In this document: positions 25,661 to 36,852 of the stretch, piece after piece
How the letters are laid out: each line of letters opens with the position of its first letter
How positions within the stretch are numbered: position 1 is the stretch's first letter
Origin: an uncultured bacterium
GTDB taxonomy: Bacteria; Verrucomicrobiota; Kiritimatiellia; CAIKKV01; CAITUY01
Length of the DNA: 64,000 nt
Assembly (NCBI GenBank): GCA_903895695.1
Contig: CAITUY010000116.1
Span: forward strand, 17,899-81,898
Direction of reading: 5' to 3'
The notes under the pieces: model-generated
What the model was told of the DNA's origin: nothing
What the model saw: only the letters and a program-made list of their open reading frames with translations
The model's database searches: none
Program-made: the position numbers and the translations under genes

Positions 25661-27364
25661 TTGACGGCAAATGATGATTATGTCCTGGAGGTCCTGAAGG
25701 AAGAGGGCCTTGTCACGCCGGAGCAGATCGCTCACGTGCAGCGACGGGCATCGGCGCAGGGGTCGATCGTCGATGGCCTGGTCGCGTCCAAACTGCTGAG
25801 CGCGGAGGATATCCTGCATGTCGTCGCGGCTCGCTTCGGCATGGAAATGATCAGCCTTGCCAACCTTCAAGTTCCGCCGGAGGCCATTGCGGCCGTCCCA
25901 GTCGAGACGGCCCGCAAGTACCGGGTGGTGCCGATTTCCAAGCACGACAACACGCTCACGGTGGCCATCGGCGACCCGCTGGACGTGGATACGCTGGACA
26001 GCCTTCGGTACGTGCTGAAGTGCGATGTCGAGGGGGTCGTGGCGCTGCCGGCTGAAATCAAGGTCGCCCAGGAGCGCTACTATGCCACCGAGGCGTCCAT
26101 CGAGACCATGATTGACCAGTTGACGGACGGCACGGTTGACATGGTAGCCGCCGGGCGAGTCGACATGCGTGAGGAGGCCGATGTTGCCGAGTCCGACGTG
26201 CCGATCATCAAGCTCGTGAGCCTGATCATTTACGAGGCCCACCGGAATCGGGCGTCAGACATTCACCTGGAACCCTTGGAAAAGCGGTTCCGCGTGCGCT
26301 ACCGCATTGACGGCGTGTTGCACGAAGTCGACAGCCCGCCCAAGCGCCTGCAGGCCGCCATCATCAGCCGTATCAAGATCATGGCCACGATGAAGATCTC
26401 GGAGAAACGCGTCCCACAGGACGGCCGCATTCAGGTCAACGTCAAGGGGCGCGAACTCGACCTGCGTGTCTCGACCGTGCCGACAAGCCATGGCGAAGGC
26501 GTGGTGATGCGTATCCTGGACAAGCAGAACCTGGCGCTGGGCCTGCCTAAACTCGGGTTCCTGGCCGACGACCAGGAGATCTTCATGCGCCTTATCGCGC
26601 AGCCCGACGGCATCCTGCTCGTCACGGGGCCAACCGGGTCTGGAAAAACCACCACGCTCTACGCGTGTCTTAACCATGTGAACCGGCCCGATCGCAAGAT
26701 CATCACGGTCGAGGATCCGGTCGAGTACCAGCTTTCGGGCATCAACCAGGTGCACGTGCGCGAAGACATCGGCCTCACCTTCGCAGTGGCGCTGCGCTCG
26801 ATCCTGCGCCAGGCGCCTAACATCGTGATGATTGGTGAAATCCGCGACGTGGAGACCGCGCGGATCGCCATTGAGGCGTCGCTGACCGGTCACTTGGTCT
26901 TCAGTACGCTGCACACCAACGACGCCCCGAGCGCCATTGCCCGTTTGCAGGATATCGGCGTCAAGCCGTTCCTGGTCGCCTCGTCGCTGCGCGCGGTCAT
27001 GGCCCAGCGCCTCATCCGGTGCGTGTGCGAGAACTGTCGCGAGGAACACAAACCGACGGCGACCGAAATGAAGCTCCTGGGGCCCGCCGCCGAGCAGTTT
27101 GCCAATGTGCAACTCTTCAAGGGGCGCGGTTGTAACAATTGTTCGCTCACGGGGTACAGGGGCCGGGCCGGTATCTTTGAGATCTTTGAAGTGAACGAAG
27201 ATATCCAGCGCATGATCTTCAGCAAGACGCCGTCATCGGAAATCCGACAGCGCGCGCGGGAACTCGGGATGCGTACGCTTCGCGAGGACGGTTTGCGGAA
27301 AGTCGTCATCGGCATGACGACCTTGGACGAAGTGTTACGCGCCACTATGGGAGACGTGGACTAA
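25661..27364 (+). CDS. pilB: PilB/GspE-type assembly ATPase (first copy)
   Basis: A 567-residue hexameric ATPase powering type IV pilus or type II secretion assembly. Residues about 1-160 are an MshEN-type N-domain; the ATPase core has Walker [11 protein letters not shown], Asp box/His box [12 protein letters not shown] and Walker B region [11 protein letters not shown] Cys pair CVCENC with [12 protein letters not shown] (near 450-490) forms the zinc site of the PilB/GspE group. The segment [11 protein letters not shown] replaces the usual RQDPDI. No in-frame ATG lies near the start; TTG 25661 with GGAAG upstream is the likely start. It overlaps pilT by one base (TAATG). Confidence 0.85.
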   Translation: MTANDDYVLEVLKEEGLVTPEQIAHVQRRASAQGSIVDGLVASKLLSAEDILHVVAARFGMEMISLANLQVPPEAIAAVPVETARKYRVVPISKHDNTLTVAIGDPLDVDTLDSLRYVLKCDVEGVVALPAEIKVAQERYYATEASIETMIDQLTDGTVDMVAAGRVDMREEADVAESDVPIIKLVSLIIYEAHRNRASDIHLEPLEKRFRVRYRIDGVLHEVDSPPKRLQAAIISRIKIMATMKISEKRVPQDGRIQVNVKGRELDLRVSTVPTSHGEGVVMRILDKQNLALGLPKLGFLADDQEIFMRLIAQPDGILLVTGPTGSGKTTTLYACLNHVNRPDRKIITVEDPVEYQLSGINQVHVREDIGLTFAVALRSILRQAPNIVMIGEIRDVETARIAIEASLTGHLVFSTLHTNDAPSAIARLQDIGVKPFLVASSLRAVMAQRLIRCVCENCREEHKPTATEMKLLGPAAEQFANVQLFKGRGCNNCSLTGYRGRAGIFEIFEVNEDIQRMIFSKTPSSEIRQRARELGMRTLREDGLRKVVIGMTTLDEVLRATMGDVD

Positions 27365-28455
27365 TGGCGAACACCAACCAGATCGAAATGAATGACCTGC
27401 TCGATCTCGCGGTCAGCGAGGGCGCCTCGGACCTGCATCTCGAGGTCGGCGTACCGCCGGTCCTGCGCATCCACGGGCACATGCAGCCGCTGGAAAGCGC
27501 GCCGCTGGTCCCCGAGGATACTGAGAGGCTGATGAAGAGCATCACGTCGGAAAATCACCAGCAGCGCCTGCGCGAAGGCGGCGGCTCCGACTTCGGTTTC
27601 AGTTTCGGCAAGAAAGCCCGGTTCCGCGTCAGCGTGCTCAAGGCCAAAGGGCACGTGGGCATGGTGCTGCGCCAGATTCCCTCCAAGCTCATGTCGCTGG
27701 ACGATATCGGGTTGCCCGTGCAGGTGAAGGAACTGCTCTTTCGCCCGCGCGGGTTGATCCTGGTGACGGGACCGACCGGTTCGGGCAAGACGACGACCCT
27801 GGCGTGCATGCTCAACATGATCAATGAAGAGCGCGAGTGCCACATCATCACGGTCGAGGACCCGATCGAATATTACCATGAACACCGCAAGTCGGTGGTG
27901 ACGCAGCGGGAAATCGGCGTGGACGTGCCGTCGTTCGAGGAGGCGATCCGGCGCGGGTTGCGCCAGGATCCCGACGTGATCCTCGTGGGGGAAATGCGTG
28001 ACCTGGAGACCATGAGCGCCGCCATCACCGCGGCCGAGACCGGTCACCTCGTGTTTGCGACGCTGCATACGACGGGCGCCGCGCGGACGGTTGACCGCAT
28101 CGTGGATGCGTTCCCGACCACGCAACAGTCGCAGGTGCGGACCCAGTTGGCGTCGGGCATTGTGGCGATCATCTCGCAGCTTTTGCTCGTGCGCACGGAC
28201 GGGCCCGGCCGCGTGGCGGCCTTCGAAATTCTGATCACGACGCCCGCCATCCAGGCGCTGATCCGCGAGAGCAAGACCTACCGGGTTACGTCGGAAATCC
28301 AGACGGGGGCGAAATACGGGATGATCACGCTCGACGCCTACCTGATGGCGCTCTACCAGGCCGGCAAGATTTCCTATGAGGACCTGATCACGAAGTCCCA
28401 GGACCCCGAATCGATTGTCGTGAAGCTCGAAGAAACGCAGCGCAAGAGAAGGTAG
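27364..28455 (+). CDS. pilT: Pilus retraction ATPase PilT
   Basis: A 363-residue hexameric ATPase for pilus retraction. PilT is recognised by its short length, the N-domain motif [19 protein letters not shown], Walker [31 protein letters not shown] and [15 protein letters not shown], which are closer to PilT than to PilB. The tail has the AIRE-like IRESKTYRV helix. The start ATG overlaps the preceding stop (TAATG), so the two genes are translationally coupled. Confidence 0.88.
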   Translation: MANTNQIEMNDLLDLAVSEGASDLHLEVGVPPVLRIHGHMQPLESAPLVPEDTERLMKSITSENHQQRLREGGGSDFGFSFGKKARFRVSVLKAKGHVGMVLRQIPSKLMSLDDIGLPVQVKELLFRPRGLILVTGPTGSGKTTTLACMLNMINEERECHIITVEDPIEYYHEHRKSVVTQREIGVDVPSFEEAIRRGLRQDPDVILVGEMRDLETMSAAITAAETGHLVFATLHTTGAARTVDRIVDAFPTTQQSQVRTQLASGIVAIISQLLLVRTDGPGRVAAFEILITTPAIQALIRESKTYRVTSEIQTGAKYGMITLDAYLMALYQAGKISYEDLITKSQDPESIVVKLEETQRKRR

Positions 28456-28461
28456 ACCGGC

Positions 28462-30174
<1,713 letters not shown>

Positions 30175-30247
30175 CGGGAAGCGGGACGGTTCAGGCCTGC
30201 GCCCCGAACCCTGTCACGGGAGCTGCCGCTACACGAAAGGATTAATC

Positions 30248-31171
30248 ATGGAAAATGTCGTCATCATCGGTACAGGCCCGGCTGGTCTCACGGCCGCCAT
30301 CTACACCGCCCGCGCCAATCTCGCCCCGCTCATCATGGAGGGGCCCCAGCCGGGCGGCCAACTGACCACGACAACCGACGTTGAGAACTATCCCGGTTTT
30401 CCGGACGGGATTGACGGGACAACCCTGGTTGTGAAAATGAAAGAGCAGGCGGAACGCTTCGGCGCGCGCGTCGTGTTGTCCGAAGTGACCTCCGTTGATT
30501 TCTCGGGCAAACCCCTGCGGGTGACGACCGACGACGGGAAGACCATCGAGAGTCGAACGGTGATCGTGGCGACGGGGGCCCGGGCCCGCTACCTGGGCAT
30601 CGAGTCGGAGCAGAAACTGATCGGCCGCGGCGTGTCGGGCTGCGCCACCTGCGACGGCGCGCTCTACCGGGACGTTCCCGTGGCCGTCGTGGGCGGCGGC
30701 GACACGGCCATGGAGGATGCGCTGTTCCTGACGCGATTCACCTCGCACGTGACGCTCATCCATCGCCGCGACGAATTCCGCGCCTCCCGCATCATGGTGG
30801 ATCGCGTCAAAGCTAACCCGAAGATCGCGATACGCTATGACACGGTCGTGGACGAAGTCCTGGACGTGAGCCGTAACGAGGTGACCGGGTTGCGTTTGCT
30901 GAACGTCAAAACCGGTGTCAAGGACGAGATCACGGTGTCAGCCATGTTTGCCGCCATCGGCCACGAGCCGAACACAAAGCCGTTCAAGGGGCAACTGGAG
31001 ATGAACGCGACGGGCTACCTGGTCACCACGAACACGCGCACCAATGTGGAAGGCGTCTATGCGGCGGGCGATGTCCAGGATCCGACGTATCGGCAGGCCG
31101 TGACGGCGGCAGGCACCGGCTGCATGGCGGCGCTCGAAGTGGAGCGTTTCTTGGCGCATCAGGCGCACTGA
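30248..31171 (+). CDS. trxB: Thioredoxin reductase
   Basis: A 307-residue FAD/NADPH flavoprotein that keeps thioredoxin reduced. FAD motif VIIGTGPAGLTAAIYTARA at the N-terminus, redox CATCDG near residue 136, NADPH motif VVGGGDTAMEDALFL and the C-terminal FAD motif GVYAAGDVQDPTYRQ. The start at 30248 has an AAAGGA site upstream. It ends five bases from the convergent secreted protein gene. Confidence 0.93.
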   Translation: MENVVIIGTGPAGLTAAIYTARANLAPLIMEGPQPGGQLTTTTDVENYPGFPDGIDGTTLVVKMKEQAERFGARVVLSEVTSVDFSGKPLRVTTDDGKTIESRTVIVATGARARYLGIESEQKLIGRGVSGCATCDGALYRDVPVAVVGGGDTAMEDALFLTRFTSHVTLIHRRDEFRASRIMVDRVKANPKIAIRYDTVVDEVLDVSRNEVTGLRLLNVKTGVKDEITVSAMFAAIGHEPNTKPFKGQLEMNATGYLVTTNTRTNVEGVYAAGDVQDPTYRQAVTAAGTGCMAALEVERFLAHQAH

Positions 31172-31176
31172 TGGGG

Positions 31177-33873
31177 CTACGGTTTGTTCGGCGCAGCATA
31201 CCGATGGATGGTCAGGTCCGCGGTCGAGATGAACCAAAGCTCGCGTCCTTTCGCGGCCAGGAATGGACCGATCCAGTGCTGGCGCGCATCGTCCGACTCA
31301 AACGCGAACGAACCCAGCAGATCGCCATTGGCGCTATACAGCAGCATGTCTTTCCCCCGCCTGACGTAGACACGTTGTCCGTCGTAGGCCAGCCTTGCCA
31401 CGTAGTCCGAACCCGGCAACTCGAACGTCGACCGCGCATCGCCGGCTGGGCTGAAGGTGCTGACCGAATGCGCTCCTGACTGACTGTTGGCCGCAACGGC
31501 CAGTGATCCATCGCTCGCGACGGCGGCCGTGCGGGGGTATTCCAGCCACTGTCCGTCGGCCCGGCGGCTGATGCGTCGAGCGATCTCGTGCAGGTTTTTC
31601 ACGAGGTAAACGTGGTTTTCCCCGACTATCCAGCAAAGGTCGTTCGTCGGCTGGAAGTACCAGTCCTGGCTGCTGGAGTTCACGTCAACCTTGCTCCATC
31701 CACTCCGGCTCAGGTCGTCGTTGAACCTGAGGAATCCGCGGTTGCAGGAAACCAAAGAGAGATACGCGCTCCCATCCCGGGAGACTGCGACATGCCCGAC
31801 GTCGCTGAGCGGCGTCAGATCCTGTGGGTCCGGGACGCATTGTCCCAAGTGCTTTCCGAGCGCGTCGAATACATGCACACACTTGGCCCTGCGATCCGAG
31901 ACATAGACGCGATCGTCAGGTCCCACGTACGCCTGATCCGGGTCGCGCAGGATCGATGGGGTCGGCTTGTCTCCCAGAATCAAGTCGACAACGCCGTTGG
32001 TGGTCAGGCGCAACAGTGAATCGCCGTCACATGTCCACAGGTCGCCCTGGGGTGAAAGTTTGACGCCATCGTGGATACAGAACGGACGCCCGTCGGCAAA
32101 TCTGGGGCTAGACTCAAAACGAATCTTGCCGGTGGGGTCCAGCCGCACCAACGTCTGTTTGGCATCAAAGTCATAGACAATGAAACCGCCGTTTTCGTCC
32201 GGTGCCAGGTCCGTTGGGTAGCTGGGCTTCCGTCCCCAGGCTTTTGTCAGGTCCAGGAAACGCTCGAAGTTTCCTTTCCGGTCGAACACCTGAATGGTGT
32301 CCCGGACAACATCCAGCACCGCGAATTCGTTGGTGCCCGAGCGGGTGACGTCCTCGGGGTGGAGCAAATCCTCGGGTTCACCTGAATGGCCGTTCTGTTC
32401 CCTGTTCCACGTCACGGTGCCAGTGGCGTCGAACAGGAAGATCCCTTCAGAAGAGGAGTATCGCGATCGGCGTGCCGTCACCGCAACGAAGCTCCCGTCC
32501 GGGAACCCAGCCACGGCTTGCACACAGGGCGACATCGCGTTTGTCATCGGCTCCACCGTCCCGGCGTCGAAGTCGGCCAGGAACCACTGGGCCTTCCCGT
32601 CGATCTCTTGATCCGAGACGGCGATCACAAACTTCCGTCCACCAACGCTCGCCGGGTTCGAGAACTGAGTCGGCGTCGGCTTGTTGTCGACGGGCACTTG
32701 CAGTTCCTTCATCACGTCGCCTTTCTGGGATAGATACAGGAGGCATGGCGGCGTATCCAGTCGCGCCCGCAACGCACAGATCGCGCCTTCGGAAGCGAAG
32801 TCAAACGATCTCAGGTCACGAATCTGGGACGGCTCGCCGGCATCGCCGCCGGCTAGTTTGGTTTCGCCGAGCCGGCGCAATGACACTTTCGGGCGCACGG
32901 GCGCGGGCTCCGGTGCCGGGCGAGGCCACGTATAGGGCGACTGCCCGGTGCGCATCACGTTCCATCTGCCGCTCGGCTGCGGCTCTACCGCAAAGGAAAC
33001 TCTCAGCGCCTCTTTGACGAAATGCAGGTCAAAGGTCCCGTTGGTTCGAGCGGCCAGGATTCCGCCATGCTCCTTAACTAACTTCTGGACTTCGTCCTCA
33101 CGGGCATTGTCTGACGGCACGGAGTAGTCGTCATCCAAGGGGAGCGTCCAGACGGGCTTCCCGGATACGTCAACCAGCGTGAAGACGGCTCCGACACGGG
33201 GATAGTCAGCCATCCACCAATGGATCAACACGAGCGGGGTTGAGGGCAGGGCTCTTGCCGCAACGATCGACAGACGCGCCTTGTTCGTGGGCATCTGCGT
33301 CTGAGGCGCGAGGGTGTCCAGCCGCTTGCCGCTCTTGAGGTCGTAGCTCCACCATTGTTCGGTGCCCTGGTTCAGGTCCGGGTCGGCGATGCGGATCACC
33401 GCACGATTGGCAGGCTCACTGACCAGTACCCCCTGAGCGAGCGGATTCGCCGACTCATCATCGATGTACTGACTGCTCTCGCGGCGGTGTACATCCTTAG
33501 CCAGCAGTTCCCCTTTGGGCGAGAGGATCACCACCGTGAAGTCCCCCCGGCCCGCCGCGTACCCTTTGTCCGAGAACCCCCCGGGGCCGTAACTGTAGGC
33601 ATAGCCCGCCACGTATCCCGAGTTGGCGACAACGGCCTCCCAGAGGGTAAAGGGGAAGCGATTCGTCCACACGATCTCGCCATTTCTCATGAACCGGTAA
33701 TCCGCGGGACCGCCCCCACAGAGATCGGTTGGGTTCACGAATAGGGCGTATTCAGCCGACGGGGAAGCATGCGTCTCCGGGTTAAGGATTGTCGGCCGCC
33801 ACTGTGCCATCGTCGACGAACCGAGGGTCAGCGACAGGCCAATAAGCAGCGTTGTTGTTCGCGGCATCTTCAT
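31177..33873 (-). CDS. Large secreted protein with NHL/propeller-like repeats
   Basis: An 898-residue exported protein with a signal peptide (MKMPRTTTLLIGLSLTLG, cleavage near MA/QWR). The N-terminal half (about 30-320) is beta-rich and unrecognised. From roughly residue 330 onward repeated segments resemble NHL/6-bladed propeller repeats, for example FDRKGNFERFLDLTK, VRLDPTGKIRF and VHVFDALGKHLGQ, suggesting a long beta-propeller. It begins four bases after the lytic transglycosylase gene and is its operon partner. Function is unknown; binding of a partner or glycan is plausible. Confidence 0.6.
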   Translation of the reverse strand: MKMPRTTTLLIGLSLTLGSSTMAQWRPTILNPETHASPSAEYALFVNPTDLCGGGPADYRFMRNGEIVWTNRFPFTLWEAVVANSGYVAGYAYSYGPGGFSDKGYAAGRGDFTVVILSPKGELLAKDVHRRESSQYIDDESANPLAQGVLVSEPANRAVIRIADPDLNQGTEQWWSYDLKSGKRLDTLAPQTQMPTNKARLSIVAARALPSTPLVLIHWWMADYPRVGAVFTLVDVSGKPVWTLPLDDDYSVPSDNAREDEVQKLVKEHGGILAARTNGTFDLHFVKEALRVSFAVEPQPSGRWNVMRTGQSPYTWPRPAPEPAPVRPKVSLRRLGETKLAGGDAGEPSQIRDLRSFDFASEGAICALRARLDTPPCLLYLSQKGDVMKELQVPVDNKPTPTQFSNPASVGGRKFVIAVSDQEIDGKAQWFLADFDAGTVEPMTNAMSPCVQAVAGFPDGSFVAVTARRSRYSSSEGIFLFDATGTVTWNREQNGHSGEPEDLLHPEDVTRSGTNEFAVLDVVRDTIQVFDRKGNFERFLDLTKAWGRKPSYPTDLAPDENGGFIVYDFDAKQTLVRLDPTGKIRFESSPRFADGRPFCIHDGVKLSPQGDLWTCDGDSLLRLTTNGVVDLILGDKPTPSILRDPDQAYVGPDDRVYVSDRRAKCVHVFDALGKHLGQCVPDPQDLTPLSDVGHVAVSRDGSAYLSLVSCNRGFLRFNDDLSRSGWSKVDVNSSSQDWYFQPTNDLCWIVGENHVYLVKNLHEIARRISRRADGQWLEYPRTAAVASDGSLAVAANSQSGAHSVSTFSPAGDARSTFELPGSDYVARLAYDGQRVYVRRGKDMLLYSANGDLLGSFAFESDDARQHWIGPFLAAKGRELWFISTADLTIHRYAAPNKP

Positions 33874-33876
33874 CGG

Positions 33877-34470
33877 TCATTCCCGCTCCCGGCCGGAGTT
33901 TCCCAGGCGAAGCCAGGGGCGGCCGAACGTGCGATAGTGGAGGAGCACATCAGCGACGTATTGCTGCGTCGAGGGATACGTTATGGCGGCGGCCAGGGAC
34001 GTGCCGTTGGTGCTGGCGGTTCTCTCCCAGCGGAAGGCCTGCGCATGACCCGCGTTGTACTCAGCCAGGACGATCGGCAGAGGATCGCGCCGGTCTGCCC
34101 AGCGATCCGTGGCCCGCCGGAGACACCATGCGCCGACCAGGATGTTCGTTTCGGGATCGATCAGGTCGGCCCGGCTGAACCGGGCGAGGCCCTCCTTCTT
34201 CGCCCATTCCTGGCCGATGACGGGCCTCACTTGCATCAGTCCAAGTTCGCCGGCGCGACCCACGGCAGCGTGGTGGAAATGCGTTTCCTGCCAGATCACG
34301 GCTGCGATGAGCCGCGGCGGGACACCGTAACGGACGGCAGCCGGTTCGATGGTGTCGCGGTACTGCCAGGCCCTAAGCTCGAAGCGGAAGGCCCAGAGCC
34401 CGCCCGCGGCGAGCAAGGCCAGAACGGCCGTGCCGAATAGCGCGCGGGCTAACCTGAACGGGCGTCTCAC
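33877..34470 (-). CDS. Lytic transglycosylase (SLT domain), membrane-anchored
   Basis: A peptidoglycan-cleaving enzyme. A single N-terminal membrane helix ([18 protein letters not shown]) precedes an SLT domain with the catalytic Glu in [20 protein letters not shown], then [24 protein letters not shown] and [15 protein letters not shown]. These match MltC/Slt-type soluble lytic transglycosylases. I use GTG 34470 (197 residues) because an upstream ATG at 34611 would give a Pro-rich leader and collide with the divergent YjbQ gene. The start is therefore uncertain. It is followed after four bases by the secreted propeller gene. Confidence 0.75.
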   Translation of the reverse strand: MRRPFRLARALFGTAVLALLAAGGLWAFRFELRAWQYRDTIEPAAVRYGVPPRLIAAVIWQETHFHHAAVGRAGELGLMQVRPVIGQEWAKKEGLARFSRADLIDPETNILVGAWCLRRATDRWADRRDPLPIVLAEYNAGHAQAFRWERTASTNGTSLAAAITYPSTQQYVADVLLHYRTFGRPWLRLGNSGRERE

Positions 34471-34609
34471 GAGGCAGAAGATAGAGGGTTGCGGGGTGAG
34501 TGTCGAGGCCGGGCAGGATGTCGTCAAATGGTGGCGGAAGGGGGCGCCCATGCTTCGGGCTGGTCTTGCGGCGCGGGTGAGGGTAGTTTCCGGGGTGGGA
34601 GGCGGAAGC

Positions 34610-35026
34610 ATGAAGAGCTATCGTCGGGAATTGTGGTTTGAGTTGCCGGTGCGGCGCGGGTTCGTCAGTATCACGCCGCAGGTCGAGGAGTGCCTGCGCA
34701 CCAGCGGGATCCGCGAAGGGTTGTGCCTGGTCAACGCCATGCACATCACGGCCAGCGTTTTCGTCAATGACGATGAGTCCGGCCTGCACGCCGATTTTGA
34801 ACGCTGGCTCGAGAAACTGGCCCCGGAGAAACCGCACAGCCAGTACGCCCACAACGGCGCGGAAGATAACGGCGACGCCCATCTCAAACGGCAGATCATG
34901 GGCCGTGAGGTTGTGGTCGCTATCACGAACGGCAAACTCGACTTCGGTCCTTGGGAACAGATCTTCTATGGCGAATTCGATGGCAAGCGGCGAAAGAGGG
35001 TGCTGGTAAAGATCATCGGGGAGTGA
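34610..35026 (+). CDS. YjbQ family protein
   Basis: A 138-residue protein of the YjbQ/UPF0047 family, known for a secondary thiamine-phosphate synthase activity in some members. The conserved parts [39 protein letters not shown] (histidine cluster) and [20 protein letters not shown] [13 protein letters not shown] are present. Start set by GGGAGG upstream. It stands between the transglycosylase and a toxin-antitoxin pair. Confidence 0.85.
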   Translation: MKSYRRELWFELPVRRGFVSITPQVEECLRTSGIREGLCLVNAMHITASVFVNDDESGLHADFERWLEKLAPEKPHSQYAHNGAEDNGDAHLKRQIMGREVVVAITNGKLDFGPWEQIFYGEFDGKRRKRVLVKIIGE

Positions 35027-35034
35027 AGCTTGGC

Positions 35035-35063
35035 TTGACGATGTAACCACATGTGACTACATT
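35035..35063 (+). promoter_or_regulatory. Promoter and overlapping operator of the Phd/PIN toxin-antitoxin pair
   Basis: TTGACG at 35035-35040, a 17-base spacer and TACATT at 35058-35063. An imperfect palindrome (TGTAACCACATG and its partner TGACTACA) covers 35042-35061, overlapping the spacer and -10. This is the usual geometry of an autoregulating antitoxin. The predicted start lies about at ATG 35070, so the antitoxin may be leaderless or begin at ATG 35091. Confidence 0.55.
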
Positions 35064-35069
35064 TGTTGT

Positions 35070-35360
35070 ATGAAGAAGACCGGAAAAGCAATGAAGCCGA
35101 CCGCCTATCCGGCTGGCGGTGGCACAGTGTTCTCGGTGCGGGAGGCCAAGGCGCAACTGTCGGCCCTTGTCGGGCGGGCCGCCGAGGGAGAAGAAATCAC
35201 GATCACGTGGCATGGCCAGTCCCGTGCCAGGCTCACGCCGCTTCCGGCCGCCGTCAGGGTTATGCGGGTGAACCGTGCGTGGCTCAGATCGCAGCCGCCT
35301 GGCCGACAGGGCTCGCGAGCCGAGGACCTCGTTCGGTCCGATCGCGACGCACGGGGGTAA
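35070..35360 (+). CDS. Phd/YefM-type antitoxin
   Basis: A 96-residue antitoxin (89 if it starts at 35091). The sequence FSVREAKAQLSALVGRAAEGEEITITWHG is the Phd/YefM fold of a beta strand, two helices and another strand, followed by ARLTPLP. A basic C-terminus would bind the toxin. The toxin gene follows after two bases. Phd proteins repress their own operon. Confidence 0.75.
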   Translation: MKKTGKAMKPTAYPAGGGTVFSVREAKAQLSALVGRAAEGEEITITWHGQSRARLTPLPAAVRVMRVNRAWLRSQPPGRQGSRAEDLVRSDRDARG

Positions 35361-35362
35361 GC

Positions 35363-35794
35363 ATGTACCTGGACAGCGCTATCCTGGTCAAACTGGTCGT
35401 GCGCGAGCCGGACAGTGAATATTATGCGGATTTTGTGGATGGCCAGTCTGCCGTGTTCTCCTCGGAGCTCACGATTGTCGAATGCCGGTCGGCTTTGCTC
35501 CGGAAGCAAGCGCAAGGACAGCTTGCCGCTCGGACCTGCAGCGGCGCCTGGGCGCGCCTGCAAGCGCTTTGGTCCGGCGGCGGTCTTGTGCTTTATCCCG
35601 TCAGCCTCGCCGTGTTGCAGGAGGCGGGGGAGACGATCCAGCGTTGCACCGGACACGCGCCTCTGCGCACGCTCGACGCCATCCACATCGCCACATGCCT
35701 GCGTTCACGAGCCTATCCACTGGTGACAAACGATGGCGTTATGCGTGCGGCTGCCGAGATCCTAGGCGTGCCGCTGAGTCAAATGCCTGATTGA
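35363..35794 (+). CDS. PIN-domain toxin (VapC-like)
   Basis: A 143-residue ribonuclease. The PIN fold signature MYLDSAILVKLVV has the first catalytic Asp; ELTIVECRSAL has the Glu; LDAIHIATCL and VTNDGVMRAAAE have the later acidic residues. All four catalytic acidic residues appear present, so it is probably active, unlike the remnant at 20345. Paired with the upstream Phd-type antitoxin. Confidence 0.8.
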   Translation: MYLDSAILVKLVVREPDSEYYADFVDGQSAVFSSELTIVECRSALLRKQAQGQLAARTCSGAWARLQALWSGGGLVLYPVSLAVLQEAGETIQRCTGHAPLRTLDAIHIATCLRSRAYPLVTNDGVMRAAAEILGVPLSQMPD

Positions 35795-35805
35795 CGATTC
35801 GAGGC

Positions 35806-36852
35806 ATGAAAACCGCCGAATTCGATTACGAGCTGCCACCCGACCTGATCGCCCAGCACCCGCTGGAGGATCGGGCCGCGGCTCGCATGATGGTCGTGGA
35901 TCGCGAGAGGGGGACACTGGTTCATCGCCGGGTGGGCGACCTGCCGGAGTACCTTCGGTCGGGCGACGTGCTGGTCGTCAACGACACGCGCGTGATCCCG
36001 GCGCGGTTGCTGGGCGTCAAGGAGGCGACTGGCGGCCGGGTCGAGTTGCTGTTGCTGGAAGAACTGGCGCCGGGGCGCTGGCAGGCGTTGTGCGGGGCCT
36101 CGCGGCGTCCGCAGCCCGGCGCGCGCCTGCGGCTGGGCGGGGGACAACTCCTGGCGACGGTCGTGAATCATGAGCCCGACGGCCGGGTCGTCGTCGACTT
36201 GACGGCCGAACGTCCGCTGGCCGAGGTGCTTGAGGAGGTCGGCCTCACGCCTCTGCCGCCCTACATCAAGCGCGACTACGCGAACCCCGAAGCGATCCAA
36301 CCGGACCGGCACGACTACCAGACGGTTTTTGCCCGCGTGCCCGGGGCCGTGGCGGCGCCCACCGCCGGCCTCCATCTCACCGACGCGCTGCTTCAAGCGC
36401 TTGCCGCGAAAGGCGTGAACCGCGCGGCCGTGACGCTGCACGTAGGCCTGGGCACATTCCGACCCGTCGATGCCGAGGAGGTGGAGGGCCACCGCATGGA
36501 GGAGGAGCGTTTCACCATTGCCGAAGACGCTGCTGCCGCCATTGCCGCCGCCCGGCCTGGCGGGGGGCGCGTGGTGGCGGTGGGGAGCACGGTGGTGCGG
36601 ACGCTCGAGAGCGCGGCGGCGTGGCACGGCCGGGTATGCGCCTGCAGCGGCCGGACGGATCTGTTCATCCGTCCGCCCTATGCCTTTAAGGTCGCGGATG
36701 CGATGCTGACAAATTTCCATCTTCCGCGGTCAACGCTCATCATGATGGTCACCGCGCTGGCCGGGATTGATCTGGTCCGACGCGCGTACCGCGAGGCCGT
36801 GGCAGAGCGTTACCGGTTCTACAGCTATGGCGACTGCATGTTGATTGTCTAG
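35806..36852 (+). CDS. queA: S-adenosylmethionine:tRNA ribosyltransferase-isomerase QueA
   Basis: A 348-residue enzyme of queuosine biosynthesis, which moves a ribosyl group from SAM to preQ1 in tRNA. Diagnostic runs: FDYELPPDLIAQHPLEDRAAAR, VLVVNDTRVIPARL, PPYIKR, TAGLHLTDALL and VTLHVGLGTFRPV. ATG 35806 is the standard start. The gene ends head-on next to the pfp stop. Confidence 0.93.
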   Translation: MKTAEFDYELPPDLIAQHPLEDRAAARMMVVDRERGTLVHRRVGDLPEYLRSGDVLVVNDTRVIPARLLGVKEATGGRVELLLLEELAPGRWQALCGASRRPQPGARLRLGGGQLLATVVNHEPDGRVVVDLTAERPLAEVLEEVGLTPLPPYIKRDYANPEAIQPDRHDYQTVFARVPGAVAAPTAGLHLTDALLQALAAKGVNRAAVTLHVGLGTFRPVDAEEVEGHRMEEERFTIAEDAAAAIAAARPGGGRVVAVGSTVVRTLESAAAWHGRVCACSGRTDLFIRPPYAFKVADAMLTNFHLPRSTLIMMVTALAGIDLVRRAYREAVAERYRFYSYGDCMLIV

